Shown piece after piece: positions 1-9,372 of a stretch of 54,380 bases of DNA. Every line of letters begins with the position of its first letter. Position 1 is the stretch's first letter. The notes under the pieces were generated by a model that worked only from the letters and a program-made list of their open reading frames with translations, made no database searches and had not been told where the DNA came from. The translations under genes and the position numbers were made by a program. The stretch spans positions 1 to 54,380 of the forward strand of contig JAKAVY010000010.1 in NCBI GenBank assembly GCA_021827405.1, in the 5' to 3' direction. The DNA comes from Thermoplasmata archaeon. Lineage in GTDB: Archaea > Thermoplasmatota > Thermoplasmata > Lutacidiplasmatales > UBA184.

Positions 1-315
1 TCGGCCGTGCTCTCCCCTCGGAGGGAAGCCGAACTGAAGCTCCTCCGGCGGTACTTCAAGGCGAAGCGGCGGGGGGCCCCCGAGCGGCGGCCCTTGACCC
101 CGGCGGAGCGCCGGGTAGTGGACGGGGCGTACGCCACCGCCGAGCTCCTGCTGCACCACGGGGAGCGTGCCCTGCTGACCCTGGCGGCCCGGGGAGTGGG
201 GCCGGAGACCGCCGGGAGGATCCTCCGGCGTCCGTACGGTTCGGAGGAGGAGTTCCTGGCGGAGCTCCTGCGGGCGGAGCGGACCTACGCCAAGACCCGG
301 GCGTTCTGGGACTGA
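1..315 (+). CDS. C-terminal fragment of an ATP-dependent (Lhr-like) helicase, truncated by the window edge
   Basis: Frame is open to base 1. C-terminus GVGPETAGRILRRPYGSEEEFLAELLRAERTYAKTRAFWD resembles the tails of archaeal Lhr-type helicases. Confidence 0.55.
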   Translation, partial: SAVLSPRREAELKLLRRYFKAKRRGAPERRPLTPAERRVVDGAYATAELLLHHGERALLTLAARGVGPETAGRILRRPYGSEEEFLAELLRAERTYAKTRAFWD

Positions 316-372
316 GGGGACCTCTCCGGAAGTCCCGCCGGGCCCGGTCCGTCCAGACCTCCTCCGGCAGGC

Positions 373-1527
373 TCAACGAAGGGCGGACAGTTCGCGGAAG
401 CGTCCGGCCACCGCCGACCACGGGGCGTCCGTGCGGAAGCCCGCCGGGTCCAGATGCGTGCGGGCCACCGCCCAGCCGGCGTCCCGGAGCGAGGCAAAGA
501 TCCGTTCCCGCCGGGGGGGTTGGGCCAGACCGAGCCCGCTACACACCTCGCCCACCTCGTAATAGAACAAGCGGTCCACTCCGCTCTCCTCCTGGAGAAG
601 GCTCAGCCAGGCCCCCACAGACGGCCCCTGTTCCGCGGAGGCGGGCACCTCCACGCGGCCCAAGAAATCCGGGTCGAAGAGCGGGCCGGTCCACAGAGGC
701 CCCCCCCGGACGCCCTCCGCTATGGGGGGCCCCTGGTATCCGGGGAAAGGGACCTCCCCCAGGGGCGGGGTCCCGTCGGGGGCCGTCAGCCGGAGGTAGA
801 CCCGGAAGTGATGGTCGCGTACGTAGCACAACAGCGGATGGATGCCGCGCCCCGCCTGCCCCGCTACGGAGGCGAGATGCGCGAGCAGGATACGCAATCC
901 GGCCTCCCGGCAGAGGTAGGTCCTCAGCGGGCGGGCCCCGTAGCGCTTCAGGCAGCTCTTCCGCTCGGGGCCCGCGAGAACCGCGGTATCCGTGGCGGTC
1001 ACGGAGAGGATCCCTTCAAGCTCCAGCCGCTCGATCGCGGCCGGCAGGAAGGGGGCGGGCGTGCCGTACGGGTCCAGGTCCACCCAGTCGAACCGTTCCG
1101 AAAGCTCCGGGTGACGGGCATCCTGGCATAGGACCCGGGCCCGGTCCCAGGGCCGGAGGTTCCTCTGGAGGTAGCCCAGCGCCTCGGGGTTGAGCTCGGT
1201 GGCGACCAGCCCCGCCACGGCATCCGTCTCGTTCAGCCAGCGGACCGACCGGATCCCGGAGGCGGCGAGGGCCTCCCAGACCCGGAGCCCCTGACGCTTC
1301 TCCCAGGCGGCCACCCGGAGGACCGCCACGTCCAGGTCGCGGGTGAAGCTCATCGCCGGGTTGTAGAACACCGCGGCCCGATGGGCGGGGCCTCGCCGCT
1401 CCTGCCGCAGCGGACCCGGGGGGAGGAAGAATTCGGAAGTCCCTTCCCGGTGGAGCTCGCCTTCCCGGGTACCCGGGGGGTCCGGGGCGAGGGGAGGAGC
1501 AGGGGGGGAAGCCGCCGGGTCGGCCAT
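373..1527 (-). CDS. trm1: tRNA (guanine26-N2)-dimethyltransferase Trm1
   Basis: FYNPAMSFTRDLDVAVL, ALAASGIRSVRWLNE, DWVDLDPYGTPAPFL and TATDTAVLAG motifs. Start trimmed to ATG at 1527 (MADPAAS); the longer ORF runs antisense to the neighbouring gene. Confidence 0.93.
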   Translation of the reverse strand: MADPAASPPAPPLAPDPPGTREGELHREGTSEFFLPPGPLRQERRGPAHRAAVFYNPAMSFTRDLDVAVLRVAAWEKRQGLRVWEALAASGIRSVRWLNETDAVAGLVATELNPEALGYLQRNLRPWDRARVLCQDARHPELSERFDWVDLDPYGTPAPFLPAAIERLELEGILSVTATDTAVLAGPERKSCLKRYGARPLRTYLCREAGLRILLAHLASVAGQAGRGIHPLLCYVRDHHFRVYLRLTAPDGTPPLGEVPFPGYQGPPIAEGVRGGPLWTGPLFDPDFLGRVEVPASAEQGPSVGAWLSLLQEESGVDRLFYYEVGEVCSGLGLAQPPRRERIFASLRDAGWAVARTHLDPAGFRTDAPWSAVAGRFRELSALR

Positions 1528-1578
1528 GCCTCCGGCCACCACGCAGGGGTCATCATCCTTCCGGTCCTCTCGAGGACC

Positions 1579-2211
1579 GTGGAGCTCTTCGACCTCGACC
1601 TCCCGGTGGACCCCCGGGTCTACCCTCCCCGGGAGGACAGCCTGCTCCTGGCCCAGACGGCAGAGGTCCACCCGGGCGAACCGGTGGTCGAAGTGGGGTG
1701 CGGCTCGGGCCTCGCCTCCCTGTCCGCTGCCCGGTCGGGCGGGCGGGTGCTCGCGACGGACGTGAACCCTTACGCGTTGCAAGCGCTGAGGCGGACGGCG
1801 CGGGAGCGCGGTCTGCCCATCTCCCTGGCCCGGGCCGACCTCTTTTCGGGGCTCCGCCGCTTTGACGTGGTGCTCTTCAATCCCCCTTACCTCCCCTCCC
1901 TTCCGGCGGGGGCCGGGGAGGACCTCTGGGACCGTTGGGCACTGGACGGCGGCCCGGATGGGCAGGGCCTCCTCCGGCGGTGGCTCCGGGAGCTTCCCGA
2001 GCACCTGGCCCCGGCGGGAAGGGCGTACCTGCTGTTCGCCGAAGTGCCCCCTTCGGGAGGACTCCCGGATACGCTTCCCTTTCCTCTTAGAGGGCTGCGG
2101 GCGAGGCGGTTGGGGGAGTCCCGACTCCTCGAGGGGGAGCGACTGAGCGTCTGGGAGATCCTCCCCCACCCTTCAGAGGGCACCGGGGCTCAAGCGTGTC
2201 GAGCCAGGTGA
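1579..2211 (+). CDS. HemK/PrmC-like (Mtq2-type) N5-glutamine methyltransferase
   Basis: YPPREDSLLL, VVEVGCGSG and DVVLFNPPYLP motifs. GTG start at 1579 chosen because the upstream extension overlaps trm1. Confidence 0.85.
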   Translation: MELFDLDLPVDPRVYPPREDSLLLAQTAEVHPGEPVVEVGCGSGLASLSAARSGGRVLATDVNPYALQALRRTARERGLPISLARADLFSGLRRFDVVLFNPPYLPSLPAGAGEDLWDRWALDGGPDGQGLLRRWLRELPEHLAPAGRAYLLFAEVPPSGGLPDTLPFPLRGLRARRLGESRLLEGERLSVWEILPHPSEGTGAQACRAR

Positions 2212-3026
2212 GCCACCACGGCCGAGAGGAAGCGCCCCCCGTCCCCGAGACCGTCCGGACGCTCCGTCCGCTGCCCTCCAAAGGACTGTCGGGGGCGGAA
2301 GGTCCGTTCCGGGTGGGGCATGAGGCCAAAGACGTTCCCCTCCCGGTTGGTGAGCCCGGCCACGTCCCCCGCGGAGCCATTGGGGTTCCAGGGATACCCG
2401 GCGCGCTGGCCCTCGGGTCCGGCCCAGCGGAAGAGGACCTGGCCGTTCTCTTCCAGGTCCCGAAGGGTCGCGTTCGCCTCCCCGGAGAGGATGAGCTTGC
2501 CCTCGCCGTGGGCCGAGGGGATCTCCCAGACCGTGCCGGGGCGGAGGGACCCCTTGAGCGGGGGGAAGTTCCCTCCGTCCCAGCGGCAGAAGGTGGTCCG
2601 GCACTCGAACCGGTCAGAGTCGTTGGTGTTCAGGGCGGCCTGGGGGGGGCCCACCCGGAGGCTGCCGGGTCGCCCCGGGAGCAATCCGATCTCCACCAAC
2701 GCTTGGAAGCCGTTGCAGATCCCCCCCACCAGGTTGCCCGCCCGCAGGAAGTCCTCCAGGTCTCGTCCCAGCACGCCCCGGAGCCGGGCGCCGAGCACGG
2801 CCCCGGCCCGGACGTAGTCGCCGGCGGAGAACCCTCCCGGCAGGAACAGGGCCCGGTAATCCGCGAGCCGCCGGCGCTGCTCCCGGGAGACGTCCCGGCC
2901 CTCGAACTGCTTCAAGTGGACCATCTCCGGGTCCCCCCCCAAGGCCGCCAGGGCCCGGAAGAGCTCCTCGTCGCAGTTGGTCCCTTCGATCTGCAAGATC
3001 GCCAGGGGGAGATCCCCGTCGGTCAC
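2190..3026 (-). CDS. purQ: Phosphoribosylformylglycinamidine synthase subunit PurQ
   Basis: LAILQIEGTNCDEE, FLPGGFSAGDYVRAG, GICNGFQALVEIGLLPG and HGEGKL motifs of the class I amidotransferase. Confidence 0.95.
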   Translation of the reverse strand: MTDGDLPLAILQIEGTNCDEELFRALAALGGDPEMVHLKQFEGRDVSREQRRRLADYRALFLPGGFSAGDYVRAGAVLGARLRGVLGRDLEDFLRAGNLVGGICNGFQALVEIGLLPGRPGSLRVGPPQAALNTNDSDRFECRTTFCRWDGGNFPPLKGSLRPGTVWEIPSAHGEGKLILSGEANATLRDLEENGQVLFRWAGPEGQRAGYPWNPNGSAGDVAGLTNREGNVFGLMPHPERTFRPRQSFGGQRTERPDGLGDGGRFLSAVVAHLARHA

Positions 3027-3162
3027 ACCCCGTCGGAGACCCGGGTCATCTAAAGGCTTCCGGAAGCCCCCACCGGGGTCCTTCGTCGGGGGCCCTGGGG
3101 AAGGCCCCCTCTCGTTCCCCTCCTGCGGTCTGGCCCCTTCCCGAAGGCCGCCCCGGGGGTCT

Positions 3163-3999
3163 CTACTCCACCCTCAGGTACCGGGCCGCCACGAGGGTAC
3201 CGACGGCCACCATGATGGCCGCGAAGATCCCCAGGTATCCTAAGTAGAGCCAGTTCGCGCTCCCGGACAGGACGATCCCGCGGCCGAAGAGCGCGGAATA
3301 GGTCACCGGGTTGAACTGCGAGATGGTCCGCATCCACACCGGGAAGTTCGCCGACGGGAACAGCGCCGTGCTGGCGAACATGAGGGGCATGGTGATGAAG
3401 TTGGAGATGACCCCCGGGGTCTGCCAGTCCGTGCTGGAGGCGGTCACGGCGAGGAACATGGCCGAGAAGCCCAAGCCCAGGAACACGAGGCCCAGGACCC
3501 AGCCCGCCCACTCCAGCGGGTCGCCGGAGAAGTGCACCCCGAAGGCCAGGGCGGCCACGATCATCACCGGGATCTGCACCAGGCCCCGGGTCGCCGAGCC
3601 TAACGCCTTCGCCAGGAAGACGGTGCTCTTCCCCGTGGGGGTGAGCAAAATGCGCTTCATGTACCCGAAGCGCTTGTCCTGGATGGTGCTCATGGACCCG
3701 AACATCCCCACGGAGAGCATGGACGTGGAGAGCACGCCCGGCAACAGGAACGCGATATAGCTCGTGGTGCCGAAGAGGCCGAAGACCAGCGAGCTCGGGG
3801 CGGCGGAGAAGCTGCTGCCGAAGAAGGCGAGCCACATGAACGGCTGCACCACGGTGATCACCAGCACCCAGGGGTTCCTAAAGGTCCGCAAAAGCTCCCG
3901 GGCATAGAGCCCGTAGAACTGCGTGCCCTGGGGGACCAGATGCGTGGCGGGGACGAGCCGGACCTCCGGGAGGGTCACCCGCTCGGTCTCCGTGCTCAT
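3163..3999 (-). CDS. ABC-2 type transporter permease (DrrB-like)
   Basis: Six hydrophobic segments, RNPWVLVITVVQPFMWLAFFG start and KSTVFLAKALGSATRGLVQ. ATG at 3999 overlaps the upstream ATPase stop by 3 nt. Confidence 0.88.
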   Translation of the reverse strand: MSTETERVTLPEVRLVPATHLVPQGTQFYGLYARELLRTFRNPWVLVITVVQPFMWLAFFGSSFSAAPSSLVFGLFGTTSYIAFLLPGVLSTSMLSVGMFGSMSTIQDKRFGYMKRILLTPTGKSTVFLAKALGSATRGLVQIPVMIVAALAFGVHFSGDPLEWAGWVLGLVFLGLGFSAMFLAVTASSTDWQTPGVISNFITMPLMFASTALFPSANFPVWMRTISQFNPVTYSALFGRGIVLSGSANWLYLGYLGIFAAIMVAVGTLVAARYLRVE

Positions 4000-4979
4000 T
4001 GCCGCGACCTCCGGACGGTGGTGTAGAACTTGCGGAAGTCGAAGGCCTCGCTCCCCCCCTGATCGATCCGTCTCCCGGTCAGGTCCAGGAAGACGGTCTC
4101 TAGGCTCGGCTTCTCCACGTTGATCCGGCGGATCGCGTGGTCCTTCGCCGCTTCCAGCAGCTTGGGCAGCATGGCCTCGGAGGAGTCCACCTTGAGGATC
4201 CAGCCCTTGCCCTGGCTCCGGACGTCCCGGACCCCGGGGAGCCCCCTGAGGACCGTCTCCTCCAGGGGCTGCGTGGTCTCGATCTCCACCAGGTCCGCGT
4301 TGACCCGGGCCTTGAGCTCGGAGGGGGTCCCCAGGGCCACGAACTTGCCGTGGTCGATGATGGCGATCCGGTCGCACAACGCGTCGGCCTCCTCGATGTA
4401 GTGGCTGGTGAGCAGCACGGTGACCCCGAACTCCCGGTTCACCCCGCTGATGAGCTCCCAGAGCATCCGGCGGGTCCCCGGGTCGAGCCCGATGGTCGGT
4501 TCGTCCATGAAGATCACGGAGGGGTTGTGGAGGAGGGCGAGGGCGATCTCGAGCTTCTTGCGCATGCCCGTGGAGTAGGTCCCCACCTTGCGGTCCTTGT
4601 GTTCGAGGAGGTCGAAATACTTCAAAAGCGCGGTGGCCCGGTCCTTCCAGTCGGTGAGCCGCTGGAACTTCGACTGGAGCCAGAGGTTCTCCCACGCCGT
4701 GAAATCGTCGTCCAGGATCACCTCGGCGGCCACCCAGCCGATCCGCTGCTTGACCTGCATGGGGTTCCGCTGGACATCGAAACCGGCCACCGAGGCCGTC
4801 CCCTCGGTGATGTCGCTGAGCGCCGTGAGGAGCTTGATGATGGTGGTCTTGCCGGCCCCGTTGGGCCCGAGGAGACCGAAGACGCTCCCCGCGGGGACCT
4901 CTAGTTCCACGTGGTCCACGGCGGTGAGCTTCCCGTACTGTTTGGTCAGGCGGTGGGCGGAGATCGCCGCTTCAGTCAA
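3996..4979 (-). CDS. ABC transporter ATP-binding protein (DrrA-like)
   Basis: Walker A GPNGAGKTT, YSTGMRKKLEIALALLHNP signature, Walker B VIFMDEPTIGLD. TTG start at 4979 proposed. Confidence 0.92.
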   Translation of the reverse strand: MTEAAISAHRLTKQYGKLTAVDHVELEVPAGSVFGLLGPNGAGKTTIIKLLTALSDITEGTASVAGFDVQRNPMQVKQRIGWVAAEVILDDDFTAWENLWLQSKFQRLTDWKDRATALLKYFDLLEHKDRKVGTYSTGMRKKLEIALALLHNPSVIFMDEPTIGLDPGTRRMLWELISGVNREFGVTVLLTSHYIEEADALCDRIAIIDHGKFVALGTPSELKARVNADLVEIETTQPLEETVLRGLPGVRDVRSQGKGWILKVDSSEAMLPKLLEAAKDHAIRRINVEKPSLETVFLDLTGRRIDQGGSEAFDFRKFYTTVRRSRQ

Positions 4980-5520
4980 GGGCCCTCCGAGGTCGGGAGG
5001 GCACCCGGAGCGTGGGGGCGACCGGCATCCGACGGAGGGCGGCGGAGAGCTCCGTATGGGCGGCGTCCAGAAGCCGTGCACGTCGCCGAGGGTCCTCCCC
5101 CGGCCGGCTCAGGAAGACCTCCAGCCGGGTGAGCGCCCGTCGAACGTTCAACAGGTGCAGCTCGCCCACGTCCGGGCTTCCCAGCACCTCGGCCCAGAGG
5201 GGGGCGAGGTCGACCCGGGCCCGCTGGACCTGGTCGGGCCCCCGGCGGATCTTCAGGAGAAGCTTGCGGCCCGCCGGCGTGATCGAGTACTCCTTCCGGC
5301 GACCCTGGACCCGGGCCCGGGCGAACCCGGAGCGGACCAGTTGCCCCAGGGCCGGATAGACCGCCCCCGGGCCCGGGCGCCAGCTCCCCTCCGTACGCTG
5401 CGCGATGCGTTCGGAGAGGCGGTAGCCGTACACCCTCCCCTCGCGCTCCATGAGGGTCAAGGCGTACAGGCCCACGAGCCGGCGACGGAAGTCCTCCACG
5501 GTCCCGATCGGCCCGGTCAT
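4972..5520 (-). CDS. PadR family transcriptional regulator
   Basis: Winged HTH: YGYRLSERIAQRT..WRPGPGAVYPALGQLVRSGF...EYSITPAGRKLL. Confidence 0.88.
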   Translation of the reverse strand: MTGPIGTVEDFRRRLVGLYALTLMEREGRVYGYRLSERIAQRTEGSWRPGPGAVYPALGQLVRSGFARARVQGRRKEYSITPAGRKLLLKIRRGPDQVQRARVDLAPLWAEVLGSPDVGELHLLNVRRALTRLEVFLSRPGEDPRRRARLLDAAHTELSAALRRMPVAPTLRVPSRPRRALD

Positions 5521-5581
5521 GAGGGGGGGGACTTCGGGGGTGAGTATTTACCTATATCGTTATCGATGGATGACCCGGGAA

Positions 5582-5606
5582 CGGGCCCGCCTTTTATAGG
5601 GGCCCG
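5582..5606 (+). promoter_or_regulatory. MFS gene promoter: TATA-like TTTTATAG flanked by a perfect 7-bp inverted repeat
   Basis: CGGGCCC(5582-5588)-gccttttatag-GGGCCCG(5600-5606), about 15-30 nt before the ATG at 5621. Confidence 0.55.
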
Positions 5607-5620
5607 AGTTCCCGGCGGGC

Positions 5621-7198
5621 ATGGGTAGCCCCCCGACCCCGTCCGGGATCTCCGGGCACCCCCGGCGGGTGCTCTTCGTGCTCGTCCTGGGGACCCTCAT
5701 GGCCTCGGTGGACAGCACCATCGTGCTGCTCGCCTTCCCGACCATCGCCACCGAGCTCAAGGCGAACTTGAGCCTCGTGCTCTGGACCATCCTCATCTAC
5801 CTGCTCGTGGCCGCCATCTTGACGACCCAACTGGGCCGGGTGGGCGACCTCTTCGGCCGGGCCCGGATGTACAACCTTGGGTTCGCCATCTTCACCGTGG
5901 GCTCCGCCCTCTGCGGTCTCGCCCCCAACGCGGACACCCTGGTCGGTTTCCGGGGGCTCCAGGCCGTGGGGGGCTCCCTCCTGGTGGCCAACAGCAGCGC
6001 CATCGTGGCCGACAACATCCCGGGCACCGGCCGGGGCCGGGCCTTCGGCTACCTCGCCATGGGTTGGAGCGTGGGGGCCACCCTCGGCATCGTGCTCGGG
6101 GGGATCATCACCACCCTGATCGGTTGGCGCTTCATCTTCTACATCAACGTCCCCATCGGCGGGATCGCCCTCTATTGGGGGATCCGATACCTGAGGGACC
6201 ACGGCCGGGTGAAGGCGCGGCTGGACCTGGTGGGGATGGGTCTCCTCGCGGCCGCCCTGACCCTGGTCACCTACGGGGCCACGGACATCGCCGACAGCGG
6301 GCTGGACGCCTTCAACCTCACCCTGGCCTTGGTGGGCCTGCTGCTCGTGGTCCCGTTCGTGCTCTGGGAACGGCGCTCCCCCTCCCCCACCCTGAACCTG
6401 AGGCTCTTCCGGTCCCGGGTCCTCTCCCGCTCCCTGGGGGCCACCTTCCTCCAGAGCCTGGGGTATCTGTCCATCGCCTTCCTCCTCATCATGTACCTCC
6501 AGGGGGTCCGCGGCCTCTCCCCCCTCGACGCCTCCCTGGTCCTGGTCCCGGGCTACGTGCTCTCCAGCGTCTTTGCCCCGTTCATGGGCCGGCTCGTCGA
6601 CCGCATCGGCCCCCGGCTGCCGGCGACGGTGGGCATCCTGCTCATGCTGGCCGTGGTCCTCATCTTCACCCAGCTCACCGTGAGCACTCCGCTGGTGTTC
6701 ATCGCTTCCGTGATGCTGATCTCGGGGTTCGGCGGGGCCTTGTTCTACCCGGCCAACAACACCGCCATCATGGGGGCCACGGAGGCGCAGGACTACGGGG
6801 CCACCTCCGGCCTCATGCGGACCCTGGGGAATGCGGGGATCCTCGGAAGCTACGTGGTCAGCATCACCGTGGCCTCCCTCTCCATCTCCCGGGGCCTGGC
6901 GTTCGCGGTCTTCGCCGGCACCACGGCCCTCGTCGGCGGGGTATCCGCGACCTTTGTCCACGCCATCCACTCCAGCCTGTACGTCATGGCCGCCGTCCTG
7001 CTGGTCGCGGCCCTCCTCTCCTGGGCCCGGGGAAGGACGGCCCCCCGGGAGGCCACCTGGACCCGGCCGGCCGCTGCCCCGGGGGGGCCTAGCCCAGAGG
7101 AAAGGGCAGCTCCCAAATGGGGATACGCTCCCCCCGGGGAACCCGTTGCCCTCTCCCCGACAGGAGAGCGAACCCCTCCGCCCCCACCAGGCTCGTGA
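5621..7198 (+). CDS. MFS drug transporter, DHA2/EmrB-like (about 14 TMS)
   Basis: LGTLMASVDSTIVLLAFPTIATEL, LGRVGDLFGRARMYNLGF, GWSVGATLGIVLGGIITTLIGWRFIFYINVPIG. Confidence 0.93.
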   Translation: MGSPPTPSGISGHPRRVLFVLVLGTLMASVDSTIVLLAFPTIATELKANLSLVLWTILIYLLVAAILTTQLGRVGDLFGRARMYNLGFAIFTVGSALCGLAPNADTLVGFRGLQAVGGSLLVANSSAIVADNIPGTGRGRAFGYLAMGWSVGATLGIVLGGIITTLIGWRFIFYINVPIGGIALYWGIRYLRDHGRVKARLDLVGMGLLAAALTLVTYGATDIADSGLDAFNLTLALVGLLLVVPFVLWERRSPSPTLNLRLFRSRVLSRSLGATFLQSLGYLSIAFLLIMYLQGVRGLSPLDASLVLVPGYVLSSVFAPFMGRLVDRIGPRLPATVGILLMLAVVLIFTQLTVSTPLVFIASVMLISGFGGALFYPANNTAIMGATEAQDYGATSGLMRTLGNAGILGSYVVSITVASLSISRGLAFAVFAGTTALVGGVSATFVHAIHSSLYVMAAVLLVAALLSWARGRTAPREATWTRPAAAPGGPSPEERAAPKWGYAPPGEPVALSPTGERTPPPPPGS

Positions 7199-8321
7199 TG
7201 GCGGACGAGCCGCGGAAGGTGGGAGTGGCCCAACCCCGGTCCAGCCGGACCGGCACCACGGTCAAAAAGCCGCGGGGAAGCGGGCCATAAGGACGGGCCA
7301 GGCGGGCCGGGGTGGCCCGGAGCGAAGGACGCGGGCGTCGCCCCAGCCGGTCGAGGAGCGGGAGCACCAACCAGAACGCGTTGGAGAGGCAACTGGTGGG
7401 GTGACCGGGAAGCCCGAGAAGGAGCTTCCCGCCGGCCCGGGCCGCCAGCGTGGGCTTGCCGGGTCGCACGCTCAACCCATGGAAGAGCATCTGACCGATC
7501 CGGGGGAAGACCTGGGGCAGGTAATCCCGCTCGCCCACCGAGCTTCCCCCCGTGGCGAGCACCAGGTCGTGGCTGCGGAGAACCTCCCTGAGCTTCGCCT
7601 CGATCTGACGGGGGTCGTCGGGGACCGGCGGAACGGGGGTCACCTCGGCCCCTGCGAGCCTCAGCAGAGCGCCGAGCGTGACGTTGTTGAACTCCCGTAT
7701 CTGCCCACGTCGCGGGGTCGTTCCCGGGGGGACCAGCTCGTTCCCGTTCGGGACCAGGGCGACCCGGGGCCGGGCAAAGACCTTCACCCGAAGGCGGCCG
7801 CCGGCCCCGAGGGCCCCGAGCCGCGCGGGAGTGAGGGCCTGCCCAGGGATCACCAGCCGTTCCCCCCGGGGCATATCCTCGCCCGGCTCGACCACCGCGT
7901 ATCCCGGGGAGACCGGGCCGAAGGCCCGGACCCAGGCCCCCTCCCGCCGGGTCTCCTCGAAGATGACCACCGCATCGGCGCCCCGAGGCATGGGAGCCCC
8001 AGTCGCCACCGCCGCTGCCTGCCCCGGACCGAGCTGGCCGGGATAGAACTCCTCGGCGTGGAGCTCGGCCACCACCCGGAGGGTCACGGGGGCGCGCCGG
8101 CTCGCGGCGCGGAGGTCCCGGGACCGGACCGCGTAGCCATCCCAACTGGCCCGGGGGAAGGCTGGGACGGCCTCGAGCGCGCGCACCGTCTCCGCGCAGA
8201 TCCGGCCGGCCGCTTCCCCCAACGGGAGCGTCTCCACCCGGGTGACGGGCCGGACCAGGGAGAGAAGCCGGCGACGGGCGGCCAAAGGGGACCCTAGCCG
8301 ACCAAAGGCCGTCATCTCCAT
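7089..8321 (-). CDS. moeA: Molybdopterin molybdenumtransferase MoeA
   Basis: FPRASWDGYAVRSRDL, GAPMPRGADAVVIFEE, ATGGSSVGERDYLPQV, LLGLPGHPTSCLSNAFWLV. Confidence 0.95.
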   Translation of the reverse strand: MEMTAFGRLGSPLAARRRLLSLVRPVTRVETLPLGEAAGRICAETVRALEAVPAFPRASWDGYAVRSRDLRAASRRAPVTLRVVAELHAEEFYPGQLGPGQAAAVATGAPMPRGADAVVIFEETRREGAWVRAFGPVSPGYAVVEPGEDMPRGERLVIPGQALTPARLGALGAGGRLRVKVFARPRVALVPNGNELVPPGTTPRRGQIREFNNVTLGALLRLAGAEVTPVPPVPDDPRQIEAKLREVLRSHDLVLATGGSSVGERDYLPQVFPRIGQMLFHGLSVRPGKPTLAARAGGKLLLGLPGHPTSCLSNAFWLVLPLLDRLGRRPRPSLRATPARLARPYGPLPRGFLTVVPVRLDRGWATPTFRGSSAITSLVGAEGFALLSGRGQRVPRGERIPIWELPFPLG

Positions 8322-8325
8322 GGGG

Positions 8326-9348
8326 CTACCGTTCCTGGGGAGGGGAGCGGCCGCTTCCCGTTTTCGGGTCGTCCCCGAACGGATTCCCCCGGGATGGCAA
8401 CCCGGGAAGCGGTTCCCCCCGGTCCCGGCCCGCTCGCAGCGTGGCAGCGGCCGCTGCGAGGCCCCCCTTCAGGCAGGTTCGGAGGGGCCACCCCCGGAAC
8501 CAGCCGGCATAGAACCCTCCCCGAAACGCGTCCCCCGCGCCGGTCACGTGCCCCAGGGACCTCACGGGAAGGGCCGGGAGGTCGAGACGCCCCGTCCGGC
8601 TGAAGGCCGAGACCCCACGCGGGCCCCGGGTCATCACCACCAGCGGGACCGTGCCCACCAGGTCCGCGACGGCCCCGAACCCCCCGATCTCGCAGAGGCG
8701 CTCGAGCTCCCCCTCGTTCCCGAAGAGGATCTCCGTGAGGGGAAGCATTCGCTGAAGGTCGGCCGCCCGCCAGCGGTAGCGGACCTCCTGGGCGGGGTCG
8801 AACGCCACCGGTCGTCCCCGGGCCCGGGCCTCCCGGGCCACGGACAACTGGTAGCCCGGGTCCCCGGTGGTCAGATGTACCCAGGCGGACCGGCGAACGG
8901 CCCCCGGGGGAGGCTCCCGGGGACCGAGGCTTGCCATCGCGCCCTGGTCGATCACGGTGGCCTGCCCGCCGTGACCATCCTCCAGGATCCAGCAGGTGGG
9001 TGTGAGACCTCTGGCCCGGGTACGGAAGGCCGTGAGGTCCACCCCTTCTTGGCGGAGCAGTTGGCGATAGCGGGCGGGGAAGTCGGGACCGACGAAGGAG
9101 GCGAGCGCGCTACGGACCCCCAGGTGGCGGGCCCACCGAGCGATGTTCGCCGCCGTCCCCCCCAGTCGCATGCCCCGATGGAGGACCGGTACGGTGGTGT
9201 CCGGCGCCGGGAGGTGGGGGAGGGTGAGCAGGATGTCCAGGTTCGTGTGCCCGACCACCAGGAGGTCCAACGGGAAGGGGGAGAGGTCCCGCCCGGCCCC
9301 GACCCGGCGGATGTACCCCGGTGGGCGTGACGGAGCCTCAGAGGCCAT
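8326..9348 (-). CDS. PfkB/ribokinase family carbohydrate kinase
   Basis: VVGHTNLDILLTLP, RLGGTAANIARWARHLG, GNEGELERL and GHVTGAGDAFRGGFYAGW (PfkB signature 2). Confidence 0.92.
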   Translation of the reverse strand: MASEAPSRPPGYIRRVGAGRDLSPFPLDLLVVGHTNLDILLTLPHLPAPDTTVPVLHRGMRLGGTAANIARWARHLGVRSALASFVGPDFPARYRQLLRQEGVDLTAFRTRARGLTPTCWILEDGHGGQATVIDQGAMASLGPREPPPGAVRRSAWVHLTTGDPGYQLSVAREARARGRPVAFDPAQEVRYRWRAADLQRMLPLTEILFGNEGELERLCEIGGFGAVADLVGTVPLVVMTRGPRGVSAFSRTGRLDLPALPVRSLGHVTGAGDAFRGGFYAGWFRGWPLRTCLKGGLAAAAATLRAGRDRGEPLPGLPSRGNPFGDDPKTGSGRSPPQER

Positions 9349-9372
9349 GGAGCGGGCCCAAGGATTCCCCCC

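Noticed and set aside
5594-6970. 458-aa minus-strand ORF
   Set aside because: Shadow ORF opposite the MFS transporter.
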